The position numbers and the translations under genes are program-made. A DNA stretch of 64,000 bases from Muribaculum intestinale. Lineage in GTDB: Bacteria > Bacteroidota > Bacteroidia > Bacteroidales > Muribaculaceae. Location: NCBI RefSeq assembly GCF_002201515.1, contig NZ_CP021421.1:1984001-2048000 (forward strand). Direction: 5' to 3'. How positions within the stretch are numbered: the stretch's first letter is position 1; the number at the start of each line of letters is the position of its first letter. The notes below the pieces were generated by a model. The model saw only the letters and a program-made list of their open reading frames with translations, was not told the DNA's origin and searched no databases. This document shows positions 31,965-41,183 of the stretch, one piece after another.

Positions 31965-32732
31965 ATGGAAGAATTACTTCTCGATATCAAAGACCTCCAC
32001 GCCTCTATCGACGGCAAGGAGATATTAAAGGGAATCAACCTGCAGGTTCACCCCGGTGAGGTACATGCCATCATGGGCCCTAACGGCTCTGGCAAGTCGA
32101 CTCTGTCGATGGTGCTCGCCGGTGCTCCGGGTTATGAAGTCACAGGCGGCTCTGTCGACTTTCACGGCAAACAGTTGCTCGACCTTTCGGCCGAGGACCG
32201 CAGTCACGAAGGGTTGTTCCTTTCGTTCCAGTATCCGGTTGAGATTCCCGGAGTGACGATGGTCAACTTCATGCGTGCTGCTGTCAACGAGAAACGCAAA
32301 TATTTCAACGAACCGGCTCTCTCTGCGAGCGACTTCCTGAAACTTATGCGACAGAAGCGTGCCATTGTGGAGCTTGACAACAAGTTGGCCTCGCGCTCGG
32401 TCAACGAGGGATTCTCCGGAGGAGAGAAGAAGCGCAACGAGATATTTCAGATGGCCATGCTCGAGCCTCGTCTCGCCATACTTGACGAGACCGACTCCGG
32501 TCTCGACATCGATGCGCTGCGCATAGTGGCCGGCGGTGTGAACACTCTGAAGACCGACCGCAACGCCACTATCGTGATTACACATTATCAGCGTCTGCTC
32601 GACTATATTAAGCCCGATTTTGTCCATGTTCTCTACAAGGGGCGCATAATCCGCACAGGTGGCCCCGAACTGGCTCTTGAATTGGAAGAGCGTGGCTACG
32701 ACTGGCTCAAAGAGGAAGTTGACGCACAATAA
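31965..32732 (+). CDS. sufC: Fe-S cluster assembly ATPase SufC
   Basis: This 255-residue ABC-type ATPase drives the SufBCD scaffold. Walker A is GPNGSGKST, the signature is FSGGEKKRNE and Walker B is LAILDETDSGLDID, all typical of SufC. The start MEELLLDIKDLHA is chosen; the frame continues 22 codons upstream from a TTG, but these overlap the intercistronic hairpin area and are not conserved in type. It lies 16 bp before sufD. Confidence 0.97.
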   Translation: MEELLLDIKDLHASIDGKEILKGINLQVHPGEVHAIMGPNGSGKSTLSMVLAGAPGYEVTGGSVDFHGKQLLDLSAEDRSHEGLFLSFQYPVEIPGVTMVNFMRAAVNEKRKYFNEPALSASDFLKLMRQKRAIVELDNKLASRSVNEGFSGGEKKRNEIFQMAMLEPRLAILDETDSGLDIDALRIVAGGVNTLKTDRNATIVITHYQRLLDYIKPDFVHVLYKGRIIRTGGPELALELEERGYDWLKEEVDAQ

Positions 32733-32748
32733 AAAAACGTTTTGCCTC

Positions 32749-34092
32749 ATGAGCAGCATCGACCAATATATAAGCCTCTACCGCGACAACGCCGCTGACA
32801 TCGACGCCCATTCGGCGCCGGCAATCAATGCGCTGCGTCCCGCTGCACTTGAGGCTCTGGAGGGGGCCAAGCTCCCCACCATGCGTACCGAAGGATATGA
32901 AAAGACATCTATCGAGGATATGCTTGCGCCTGACTTCGGCGTAAACATCTCGCGGGTGCATATCCCGGTCAACGTTGCCGCAACCTTCAAGTGTGAGGTG
33001 CCGCGAATGTCTACAGTCATGGGATTCGTGCTCAACGATTCATTCATACCGGCTGAAGGCAATGCCCAGCGTCTGCCGCAGGGAGTCATATTCGGTTCTC
33101 TTGCGAAAGTGGCGGCAGATTGTCCGGAACTTGTTGAACGATATTATGGCAAGACCGCTCCCTCCGGCAATGTCGGAGTAGCGCTGAACACTCTTCTCGT
33201 ACAGGACGGTGTGATTGTGTATGTGCCGCGCGGAGTGCGCCTTGAGAAGCCGCTGCAGCTTGTCAATATATTCAGTTCGAGTGTGCCTCTTGCCGCTTTC
33301 CGCCGCGTGCTTGTGATTGTCGACGATGACGCTTCCGCTCAGATTCTCGTTTGTGACCACACACAGGATTGCGACCGGGCATACCTCGCGCAGCAGGTTG
33401 TAGAAATAATTGTTGGCCGCAACGCCTCGCTTGAGCTGTACGATATGGAGGAGTCATCGGCTATGACATCGCGCTGGAGCATGACATATGCTACCCAGCG
33501 GGAGGGCTCGCATCTGGTGTTGAACGGCACTACTTTGAGCAACGGCACCACACGCAATGACTATACTATCGACATACTCGGCGAACATTGCGATACATTC
33601 CTCGGAGGTATGGCCATAGGGTCGGCCAAGCAGCATATCGACAACGATTCGACAGTTAATCACCGTGCTCCTCGCTGCCATAGCCGTCAGATGTTCAAAT
33701 ATATACTTGACGATGACGCGCGTGGCGCTTTTGAAGGAGGAATAACCGTACACCCCGGTGCAATACTGACTGAAGCCTATCAGAGCAACCGCAACCTGCT
33801 GGCATCAGACGGAGCGCGAATGCATACCAAACCACAACTGCTGATATATTGCGACGATGTGAAGTGTAGCCACGGCGCCACTACCGGACAGCTTGACCAG
33901 GACGCGCTGTTCTACATGCGTCAGCGCGGTATCTCGGAGAAGACTGCACGCACCATGCTCATGCAGGCATTCATGGCCGATGTAATTGACACCGTAGGCC
34001 TCGAAGGCTTACGCGACCGTCTGCGCCATCTGGTCGAGATGCGCCTTCACGGACGCACATCCTTCTGCGGCGACTGCCATATACAGCAATAA
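32749..34092 (+). CDS. sufD: Fe-S cluster assembly protein SufD
   Basis: This 447-residue protein is the SufB paralogue in the SufBC2D complex, needed for iron acquisition by the scaffold. It shares the beta-helix core (GNVGVALNTLLVQDGVIVYV, PRGVRLEKPLQ) and the C-terminal motif CDDVKCSHGATTGQLD with a YMRQRGIS segment. The start at MSSIDQYISLYRD is preferred over an in-frame start at 32659, which would lie inside sufC. The last residues contain FCGDCH. It sits between sufC and sufS with short spacers, clearly one operon. Confidence 0.96.
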   Translation: MSSIDQYISLYRDNAADIDAHSAPAINALRPAALEALEGAKLPTMRTEGYEKTSIEDMLAPDFGVNISRVHIPVNVAATFKCEVPRMSTVMGFVLNDSFIPAEGNAQRLPQGVIFGSLAKVAADCPELVERYYGKTAPSGNVGVALNTLLVQDGVIVYVPRGVRLEKPLQLVNIFSSSVPLAAFRRVLVIVDDDASAQILVCDHTQDCDRAYLAQQVVEIIVGRNASLELYDMEESSAMTSRWSMTYATQREGSHLVLNGTTLSNGTTRNDYTIDILGEHCDTFLGGMAIGSAKQHIDNDSTVNHRAPRCHSRQMFKYILDDDARGAFEGGITVHPGAILTEAYQSNRNLLASDGARMHTKPQLLIYCDDVKCSHGATTGQLDQDALFYMRQRGISEKTARTMLMQAFMADVIDTVGLEGLRDRLRHLVEMRLHGRTSFCGDCHIQQ

Positions 34093-34107
34093 TCCACCCG
34101 ACTACCT

Positions 34108-35316
34108 ATGGACACTGCTTCATTTCGCAATGACTTCCCGGCTCTTGACCGCACCGTATACGGCAAGCCGCTGATATATCTCGACAATACCGCTACCTCG
34201 CAGACACCTTCATGTGTGGTGGAGGCTATCGAGCACGCCTATTACCATACCAAGGCCAACGTGCACCGCGGAGTCCATGCCCTTTCTCAGGAGATGACTC
34301 TGCTTCAGGAGAAAGCGCGCGAGCGCGTACGCGGATTTATCAATGCCTCCCATACCTCTGAAATTATATTTACAAGAGGCACTACAGAGGCCATAAATCT
34401 CGTGGCGTCTTCCTACGGGCGGCTTATCCCTGACGATGCCGAGATAATAGTAAGCGTGATGGAGCATCATGCAGATATTGTGCCGTGGCAGCTGATTGGA
34501 CGCGGGGTGACACTCCGCGTAATCCCTATGGATGACAGCGGAGTGCTTGACCTTGACGCTTATCGCAAGCTGTTTAACGAAAAGACCGCGCTTGTGGCAG
34601 TGACTCATGTGAGCAATGTGCTTGGGACGGTTAATCCGGTAGAGGAGCTTGTAAGGGAAGCCCACGGTCACGGAGTACCGGTGCTTATTGACGGTGCGCA
34701 GGCCGTAAGTCATCGCCCTGTCGACGTTCAGGCCATCGGATGTGACTTTTATGTATTCTCCTCCCATAAGATGTATGGGCCTACCGGTGTGGGTGTACTT
34801 TACGGGCGCCGTAATCTTCTTGAGAAGATGCCGCCCTATCAGGGTGGTGGTGAGATGATTGGCCATGTCAGTTTTGAGCATACCACTTTTGCAGAACTTC
34901 CATTCAAATTTGAAGCCGGCACCCCCGACTTTATCGATATAGCCGCATTCCATCGCGCTATCGATTATGTTTCCTCTGTCGGATACGGCAATATAGAGGT
35001 TCATGAGCGCGAACTTCTGGAGTACGCTACCGGACGTATGACAGAAGAGATACCCGGAGTGCGTATATTCGGTAATGCTCCGGGCAAGGATGCCATAATA
35101 TCGTTTCTCGTAGGCGATTCCCATCCGTATGACGTAGGCATGCTGCTCGACAAGCAGGGCATAGCTGTGCGTACAGGCCATCACTGTGCCCAGCCTCTTA
35201 TGCATCGCCTCGGCGTCGAGGGCGTTGTACGGGCTTCTTTCGCCATGTATAATACGCGTGATGAGGTAGATGCCTTTATCACAGCCCTCCGCCGTACTGC
35301 CGCCATGCTTCTGTAG
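34108..35316 (+). CDS. sufS: Cysteine desulfurase SufS
   Basis: This 402-residue PLP enzyme takes sulfur from cysteine for Fe-S assembly. The PLP-binding lysine is Lys221 in SSHKMYGPTG, and the catalytic Cys360 lies in RTGHHCAQP, the group II (SufS) type. The N-terminus carries YLDNTATSQTP, as in SufS/CsdA. It lies 15 bp after sufD and is the last gene of the operon. SufE or SufU, the usual sulfur carrier, is not in the window. A hairpin-like CCGATTTTCCAT/ATGGAAAATTCGG pair (35391-35428) lies downstream. Confidence 0.97.
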   Translation: MDTASFRNDFPALDRTVYGKPLIYLDNTATSQTPSCVVEAIEHAYYHTKANVHRGVHALSQEMTLLQEKARERVRGFINASHTSEIIFTRGTTEAINLVASSYGRLIPDDAEIIVSVMEHHADIVPWQLIGRGVTLRVIPMDDSGVLDLDAYRKLFNEKTALVAVTHVSNVLGTVNPVEELVREAHGHGVPVLIDGAQAVSHRPVDVQAIGCDFYVFSSHKMYGPTGVGVLYGRRNLLEKMPPYQGGGEMIGHVSFEHTTFAELPFKFEAGTPDFIDIAAFHRAIDYVSSVGYGNIEVHERELLEYATGRMTEEIPGVRIFGNAPGKDAIISFLVGDSHPYDVGMLLDKQGIAVRTGHHCAQPLMHRLGVEGVVRASFAMYNTRDEVDAFITALRRTAAMLL

Positions 35317-35437
35317 CCGGAATGCTTCTGCAATTTCCCGTGTGGTGTCGCATACTGTAGGAATTCACTATTATGGTTAATGGAGTCGTCTCCGATTTTC
35401 CATAGTGTGGAGATATGGAAAATTCGGGGGAAATGAG

Positions 35438-35445
35438 TAAATTTG
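35438..35445 (+). promoter_or_regulatory. Possible -7 promoter box for aroA
   Basis: TAAATTTG in the 211-bp gap between sufS and aroA, 82 nt before the aroA start. No -33 TTTG is seen; a hairpin lies just upstream. Confidence 0.4.
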
Positions 35446-35527
35446 TGGCGGAGGTGACATAGTGATACCACTGCATGTAAGTGGGAATAGATGTTATGTT
35501 GCCACATAGTATAACAAACTGACTGAT

Positions 35528-36790
35528 ATGGACTACAGAATATTTCCACCGGAAGAGTTGCCTGAGGCGATTATTGATTTGCCTTTGTCAAAGAGCATAA
35601 GCAACCGGGTGTTGATAATCAACGCTCTTGCCGGTGGTGACGGTGTGGTTACGAGGGTTGCCAAGTGCGACGATACCGATGTCATGCTTGCTGCTCTTGG
35701 TTCATCGGATGATACAGTGTCAATCGGTGCGGCGGGGACAGCCATGCGTTTTCTGACAGCATATTTCGCAGCCACACCCGGACGTATGGTGACACTTGAC
35801 GGTTCCGAGCGTATGCGTCGGCGCCCGATAGCACCGCTTGTCGATGCATTGCGCATGTGTGGTGCGCATATCGAATATACCGGAGAAGAGGGCTATCCTC
35901 CTCTCAAGATTGAGGGCACCACTCTTGCCGGTGGCGAAATCGAACTTGACGGAGGTGTCAGCTCCCAGTTTGTGTCGGCCCTGCTGATGGTAGCCCCGAC
36001 AATGTCCGGTGGCTTGAAACTGCATATAAAGGGCGATGTAGTGTCGCAGCCATATATTTCCATGACACTCGGTATAATGGCAGAGTGGGGAGTAGAAGCA
36101 CAGTGCGAGGGCAATGTGATAACGGTTCCACACGCGTCATACACCCCTGTGGCTTATGCAGTCGAGGCCGACTGGAGCGCGGCGTCATACTGGTATGAAC
36201 TTCAATCGTTCAGTTTCGGCACTATCGGACTGCGAGGACTTAAAAAGACCGGCAGTATGCAAGGCGATTCCGCACTTCAGGATATTTATCGCAGTTTCGG
36301 TATTGTCACAGAGGAGAGCGACGAGTTTGCGGGAGTGCTCGACCTGATGGCCGACCCCGACCTGACGCCACGCTTCGAAGCCGATTTCAGTGCCGTACCC
36401 GATATCGCCCAGACAGTGGCTGTAAGTTGTTGTCTTCTCGGTATACCATTCCATATCACCGGCCTTAAAACTCTTAAAATTAAGGAGACTGACCGTCTTG
36501 AGGCCTTGCGTCGCGAACTGATGAAGATATCGTTTGTAGTTGATATCGATGACAGCTCGATAGCATGGGAGGGCGCACGCTGTCCGGTCGACGACAATAG
36601 CCCCGTGGCGATTGACACTTATGACGATCATCGTATGGCCATGTCTTTTGCCCCTGTTGCATGGTATGTGCTGGGCTTGATAATACGCAATGCCGAGGTT
36701 GTGACAAAAAGCTATCCTGATTTCTGGAATCACATGCGCTCAGCCGGTTTTGTCATCGAAGAAATTTCAAAAGTTGAGGGCGAAGAGTGA
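35528..36790 (+). CDS. aroA: 3-phosphoshikimate 1-carboxyvinyltransferase (EPSP synthase)
   Basis: This 420-residue enzyme joins phosphoenolpyruvate to shikimate-3-phosphate in the chorismate pathway. Family motifs are present in order: PLSKSISNR near the start, GAAGTAMRFLTA, RRRPIAPLVDALR, VSSQFVSALL, the DWSAASYW variant of DYSTASY, PDIAQT with the catalytic Asp, KETDRL and TYDDHRMAMS. The length is slightly short but normal for Bacteroidetes. Its TGA stop overlaps by one base the ATG of the next small gene, so translation of the downstream small proteins is probably coupled to it. Confidence 0.96.
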   Translation: MDYRIFPPEELPEAIIDLPLSKSISNRVLIINALAGGDGVVTRVAKCDDTDVMLAALGSSDDTVSIGAAGTAMRFLTAYFAATPGRMVTLDGSERMRRRPIAPLVDALRMCGAHIEYTGEEGYPPLKIEGTTLAGGEIELDGGVSSQFVSALLMVAPTMSGGLKLHIKGDVVSQPYISMTLGIMAEWGVEAQCEGNVITVPHASYTPVAYAVEADWSAASYWYELQSFSFGTIGLRGLKKTGSMQGDSALQDIYRSFGIVTEESDEFAGVLDLMADPDLTPRFEADFSAVPDIAQTVAVSCCLLGIPFHITGLKTLKIKETDRLEALRRELMKISFVVDIDDSSIAWEGARCPVDDNSPVAIDTYDDHRMAMSFAPVAWYVLGLIIRNAEVVTKSYPDFWNHMRSAGFVIEEISKVEGEE

Positions 36791-36876
36791 TGGGAATAAT
36801 CTTTATCATAGTAATCGGGCTGGCATGTATCGCTCTCGGCAGTTGGGCCGAACGTCGTTCTTCTAAACGTAAATAG
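36790..36876 (+). CDS. Small single-pass membrane peptide (28 residues)
   Basis: This short gene begins on the last base of the aroA stop (TGATG) and ends directly before the ATG at 36877. The peptide starts MGIIFIIVIGLACIALGSWA, one transmembrane helix, and ends with a basic cluster of Arg, Ser and Lys. The tight packing on both sides without wasted bases argues that it is real. I do not recognise a family. It could be a subunit or regulator of the neighbouring membrane proteins. It could also be only a non-functional coupling frame. Confidence 0.6.
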   Translation: MGIIFIIVIGLACIALGSWAERRSSKRK

Positions 36877-37332
36877 ATGAAAGTAATATTGATAATATCG
36901 CTGATTCTTCTCATTGCCGGAGTTGTGCTATGGATTCACGACTGCATTACACGCAGACACAACGGCGGCAGTGTCACATCGGAAGAGGTACAGTCAGCAG
37001 CAACGGCCCAAGAGGATGAGGCCGACAGCGAGGATTGTTGCGGCATGCATATGACATGTGAGCGTGACAGCCTTCTGACAGCAGTAAGCCCGGAGGTTGT
37101 ATATTACGATGATGAGGAACTCGACCGTTTCCGTGGGCGCGGTGCCGATGACTATTCCGATGAAGAGATAGAGGAATTCCGCGACGTATTGCTCACACTG
37201 CTTCCCGATGATATAGCGGGGTGGGGCAGGAGCATCCAGATGCGTGATATCAACCTGCCGACTTCAATTCGCCAGGAACTGCTGATGATTGTGGCAGAGG
37301 CCCGTGAGGCGCGTAGCCGACAGCATGCATGA
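36877..37332 (+). CDS. Membrane-anchored acidic protein with CCGMH-C motif
   Basis: A 151-residue protein of unknown function that I believe is conserved in Bacteroidales. An N-terminal membrane helix (residues 3-22) is followed by an acidic linker, the motif CCGMHMTCERDSLL (residues about 54-67) and a helical C-terminal domain beginning YYDDEELDRFRGR. The Cys/His/Met cluster could bind a metal ion. It directly follows the 28-residue peptide and precedes a metal-type ABC permease by 29 bp, so a link to metal transport is a reasonable guess but unproven. Confidence 0.75.
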   Translation: MKVILIISLILLIAGVVLWIHDCITRRHNGGSVTSEEVQSAATAQEDEADSEDCCGMHMTCERDSLLTAVSPEVVYYDDEELDRFRGRGADDYSDEEIEEFRDVLLTLLPDDIAGWGRSIQMRDINLPTSIRQELLMIVAEAREARSRQHA

Positions 37333-37361
37333 TACTCCTAATCCAATCCTGACACTGTCAC

Positions 37362-38177
37362 ATGAGTTTTCTTGACTATACATTCTTTCAGTATGCACTT
37401 GTCGGGCTGGTGATTATAAGTATCGCCGGCTCTATGATTGGTACGTATATAACCACCAGGCGCATGGTGTCGATAACCGGTGGCATTACCCATGCATGTT
37501 TCGGTGGGCTTGGTCTGGGATATTTTCTTGGCATTAGCCCGGTCATTACCGCCGCTGTGTTTGCTGTGGCGTCAGCCCTTGGAATCGAGAGTCTGTCTAC
37601 GCGCTACCGCGTGCGCGAGGATTCGGCTATTGCTGTTGTATGGTCGTTGGGCATGGCCGTAGGTATCTTGTTCGTTTTTCTTACTCCTGGATATGTGCCT
37701 GAACTGAATTCGTTTCTTTTCGGCAATGTCCTTACGATAAGCAGCATCGATTTGATGGCGTTTGCGATATATACCACGGTTACTGCATTATTTCTGGCAT
37801 GCTTTCGTAAGGTAGTGGTCGCATGTGCGTTTGACAGCGATTTCGCCAGGGTAGCCGGATTGCCTGTACGGTGGGTCAATTCCATTATGACAGCCGTGGT
37901 CGCTGTCGGCATTGTGTTGACCATACGTCTTATCGGCATAATGCTGCTGATTTCAATCCTGACAGTGCCTGTAATCGTAGCCGAGATATGGTGTCGCCGC
38001 TTTATCTCTATTATGGCTATGGCCGCCGCTGTCGGGGTGGTTAGTTCGGCAGGAGGATTGTTTCTGGCTACGGTGGTAGATGTGCCCTGCTCAGCAATGA
38101 TTGTGTTGTTGCAGATTGGCGTTTATCTGCTGTCGCGTGTGTCATTCAGTCTGATGATGCGGCGTAAGATGCAATAA
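37362..38177 (+). CDS. Metal ABC transporter permease (ZnuB/ABC-3 family)
   Basis: A 271-residue inner-membrane protein with about eight transmembrane segments, matching the ABC-3 permease family that imports zinc, manganese or iron. Characteristic parts are GTYITTRRMVSITGGITHACFGGLGLG near the N-terminus (residues 27-53), YRVREDSAIAVVWSLGMAVG, and SILTVPVIVAE in the third quarter. No ATPase (ZnuC type) or solute-binding protein (ZnuA type) is nearby, so its partners must be elsewhere or it works with the small proteins just upstream. The metal cannot be predicted. Confidence 0.88.
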   Translation: MSFLDYTFFQYALVGLVIISIAGSMIGTYITTRRMVSITGGITHACFGGLGLGYFLGISPVITAAVFAVASALGIESLSTRYRVREDSAIAVVWSLGMAVGILFVFLTPGYVPELNSFLFGNVLTISSIDLMAFAIYTTVTALFLACFRKVVVACAFDSDFARVAGLPVRWVNSIMTAVVAVGIVLTIRLIGIMLLISILTVPVIVAEIWCRRFISIMAMAAAVGVVSSAGGLFLATVVDVPCSAMIVLLQIGVYLLSRVSFSLMMRRKMQ

Positions 38178-38208
38178 CACAGACCCGCAAAGCGTTATAT
38201 ACCAATAT

Positions 38209-41181
38209 ATGGGCAGGATAAGGCTTGAACAGGTAATTATAGTGGCGCTTATAGCCATGCTGACCGTGTTATCGGGGTGCAGTCTCCGAAAGAACACGGC
38301 CGCTACACGCAAGTACCAGGCATTTATCACGCGTTACAATATCTATTATAACGGTGACGAGCATTATAAGGAGACGCTCAAGCAGATGGAGACGAACTAT
38401 GAGGACGATTATTCACAATTACTTTTCGCCCATCCTGCCGATGCACGCCGCGACGAATCCGCTCCTCAGCCTTCGGGCGATTTTACACGTTCGATAGAGA
38501 AAGCCCAGAAGGCGATTCAATTGCGCAGTATCAAGAAAAAGCCCGCAAAGAAGGCCGGCAAATCATCAGATCCTGCATACAAGGCATGGATGAAACGTGA
38601 TGAGTACAATCCATTTCTCCACAATGCGTGGATGATGATGGGACGCTCGCAGTACAACAATGGCGATTTTCTTGGAGCCGCCGCTACGTTCTACTATATC
38701 ACACGACATTTTTCATGGTTGCCGGCTACCGTGACAGAAGCCCGTATATGGCAGGCCCGCTCCTATCTGTCGATGGGATGGGACTTCGAAGCGGAAAACA
38801 TACTTGAGAAAATACCGGAGAAAGAACTTGAAGCCAATTCACAGTTGCGCAATCTGTACAATCTGGTGCAGAGTGCCTATTGGAGCCGGTCGGCCAATCC
38901 GTCCAAAGCGATTCCATATCTTGAGCAGTCTGCGCGCTCGGCCAAAGGGAGCCAGAAGTCGCGCTTGAATTTCATGCTGGGACAACTGTACCAGCGCGAG
39001 GGGCAAAGTCGCAAGGCCTACGAAGCCTACAAGCGCTCTTCGACAGCAAGTTCGCCATATCGTACACAAATCAATGCACGTATACGCCAGAGCGAGGTAT
39101 ATTCCGGCTCATCCATAGAGCCGGAAGTGAAAGCGCTGCGGCGCATGACGCGCTACGACCGCAACAAGGATTATCTCGACCAGATATATTATGCCATAGG
39201 CAATCTGTATCTGTCGCGACGCGACACAGCCAATGCTATCGAAAACTATCGTCTTGCTGCGGAGAAATCGACACGCAACGGAATCGAGAAAGCCATCGAC
39301 CAGCTCGCTCTCGGTCGGTTGTACTTCGAGACCCACCGTTATGACCTCGCCCAGCCATGTTACAGCCAGGCTGTGCCTCTGTTGCCACAGAGCTATCCGG
39401 GGCTTGATTCCATAAAGCGGCGCAGCGATGTGCTTGACGAACTGGCCGTTTATTCACAAAACGTAACTCTCAATGACTCTTTGTTACGTCTCTCGGAGAT
39501 GGATTCAGTGCAACGTCTGAAAATAATCGACCGTATTATCGACGACCTTAAAAAAGCAGAGGCGGAAGATGCGGAGCGCCAGCGTCGTGAGGAATATCTC
39601 GCTGAGCAGCAGGCCAACGGAACGCAGATGCAGAATACAGGCAATGCCGCATCTGCTCCCGCCACATTCATGATTAATAATGATGACTCCTGGTATTTCT
39701 ACAATACAGCGACACGTAACGCCGGACGCACTGAATTCCAGAAGCGGTGGGGTGCACGAAAACTTGAGGATGACTGGAGGCGTAGAAACAAGGCTTCATT
39801 CAGTTTCGATGAATTCGAGAACACTGAGGAGAGTGCCGACACCGAGGCTTCGGACAGTTTGGAAGATTCCGACGCTACCGACACCTCGGCAGAGGATTCG
39901 GAGAAGGATGCACAGCTTGCTTCCGACCCGCACAACCGCGAGTATTATCTGAGGCAGATACCATCTACTCCTGAAGAGAAGCAGACGGCTGCCGATGTTG
40001 TGCAGGAAGGCCTTTATAACATAGGACTAATACTGAAGGATCAGCTGGAGGACTATGATGCCGCGGCTATTGACTGGGATGACCTTATGAAGAGATATCC
40101 CGACAACATATATCGTCTGGATGTGTACTACAACATGTATATGATGTATACCCGCGACGGAAGGCATAATCTTGCCGAACATTACCGCGCGCTCATATTA
40201 AAAGAATTCCCCGACTCAAAGTATGCGGTTGCAATGCGCGATCCTGCCTATATCGACAATCTGCGGCGCATGCATGCCGAGCAGGAGAGCCTCTATGAGA
40301 AAGCCTACGACGCTTATCTCAACAACCGTAACGATGAGGTGCATGCTGCATACCGCGACATGATGCATAGATATCCGCTGAGCAAGATTATGCCAAAGTT
40401 CATGTTTATCGACGCGCTGTCGTATGTTACTGAAAACAAGCCCGAGGAGTTCCGCTCTACTCTTAAGGAACTGCTTGAACGCTATCCCAAGACCGATATC
40501 ACTCCACTGGCGTCGGCCTACCTGAAGGCGCTTGCACAGGGGCGCAAGCTGCATGCGGGAAATGCAAATACTCGAGGCATGTTGTGGGATCTGCGTCTTG
40601 GCAACGACAGTGTGTTCAACGAGAACGACTCGATAACGTTTGATTTGAATCCCGATGTGCCTCAGTTGCTCGTGCTGGTATATCCTACCGACGTGGTCAA
40701 CGCCAATCAACTGCTGTATGATGTTGCTTACCACAACTTCAGTGCGTTTGTAGTCCGCGACTTCGACCTTGAACAGATGAACTTCGGACGTCTCGGTCTG
40801 TTGCTTATAAAGGGATTCGCCAATTTCGAGGAACTCGCTCATTACCGCAAGGTGATGGACGAGGAGGGACGTCTGACTCTTCCTCTTGAGGTACGGCCGG
40901 TGATGATAAGTGTGGAAAACTTCGACAAACTCATACGTCAGGGACGCAGCTTCGAGGATTATTTCCGTTATGTCGACTCCAAAGCCGAGGAAGAGCCGGT
41001 AACGGCTTCTCCGGGACTGACCGACAGCAGTGACGCACAAGTTCCGGATGACTGGCCGGAAACGGATGATGCCCCTGTTGATGATGCCTCAGGAACACCC
41101 GGTCAAGATGAATCGTACGACACATTTCCACAACCGGCAGAACCGGCAACTGATTCTGAATCCTCAATACAATCCGAATAA
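38209..41181 (+). CDS. sprE: SprE/PorW-like TPR lipoprotein (type IX secretion)
   Basis: A 990-residue outer-membrane-type lipoprotein with signal ending LSGC (Cys24). It is followed by the SprE/PorW-type segment around YNIYYNGDEHYKETLKQME (residues 45-63), then TPR units over residues about 130-400 and again 590-790. An Asp/Glu/Ser-rich linker lies near 540-575. A C-terminal domain with LLVLVYPTDVVNANQLLYD and GFANFEELAHYR precedes a long acidic tail. SprE (Flavobacterium) and PorW (Porphyromonas) are needed for type IX secretion. Only 2 bp separate it from porX, another type IX gene, which strengthens the call. Confidence 0.82.
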   Translation: MGRIRLEQVIIVALIAMLTVLSGCSLRKNTAATRKYQAFITRYNIYYNGDEHYKETLKQMETNYEDDYSQLLFAHPADARRDESAPQPSGDFTRSIEKAQKAIQLRSIKKKPAKKAGKSSDPAYKAWMKRDEYNPFLHNAWMMMGRSQYNNGDFLGAAATFYYITRHFSWLPATVTEARIWQARSYLSMGWDFEAENILEKIPEKELEANSQLRNLYNLVQSAYWSRSANPSKAIPYLEQSARSAKGSQKSRLNFMLGQLYQREGQSRKAYEAYKRSSTASSPYRTQINARIRQSEVYSGSSIEPEVKALRRMTRYDRNKDYLDQIYYAIGNLYLSRRDTANAIENYRLAAEKSTRNGIEKAIDQLALGRLYFETHRYDLAQPCYSQAVPLLPQSYPGLDSIKRRSDVLDELAVYSQNVTLNDSLLRLSEMDSVQRLKIIDRIIDDLKKAEAEDAERQRREEYLAEQQANGTQMQNTGNAASAPATFMINNDDSWYFYNTATRNAGRTEFQKRWGARKLEDDWRRRNKASFSFDEFENTEESADTEASDSLEDSDATDTSAEDSEKDAQLASDPHNREYYLRQIPSTPEEKQTAADVVQEGLYNIGLILKDQLEDYDAAAIDWDDLMKRYPDNIYRLDVYYNMYMMYTRDGRHNLAEHYRALILKEFPDSKYAVAMRDPAYIDNLRRMHAEQESLYEKAYDAYLNNRNDEVHAAYRDMMHRYPLSKIMPKFMFIDALSYVTENKPEEFRSTLKELLERYPKTDITPLASAYLKALAQGRKLHAGNANTRGMLWDLRLGNDSVFNENDSITFDLNPDVPQLLVLVYPTDVVNANQLLYDVAYHNFSAFVVRDFDLEQMNFGRLGLLLIKGFANFEELAHYRKVMDEEGRLTLPLEVRPVMISVENFDKLIRQGRSFEDYFRYVDSKAEEEPVTASPGLTDSSDAQVPDDWPETDDAPVDDASGTPGQDESYDTFPQPAEPATDSESSIQSE

Positions 41182-41183
41182 AT

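Noticed and set aside
36877..37332. Naming the CCGMH-C protein as a metallochaperone
   Set aside because: The motif is suggestive only; no family with this function was recognised.
40216..41040. 274-residue - strand frame in the sprE-like gene
   Set aside because: Antisense shadow of a TPR lipoprotein gene with strong codon pattern; no domain.
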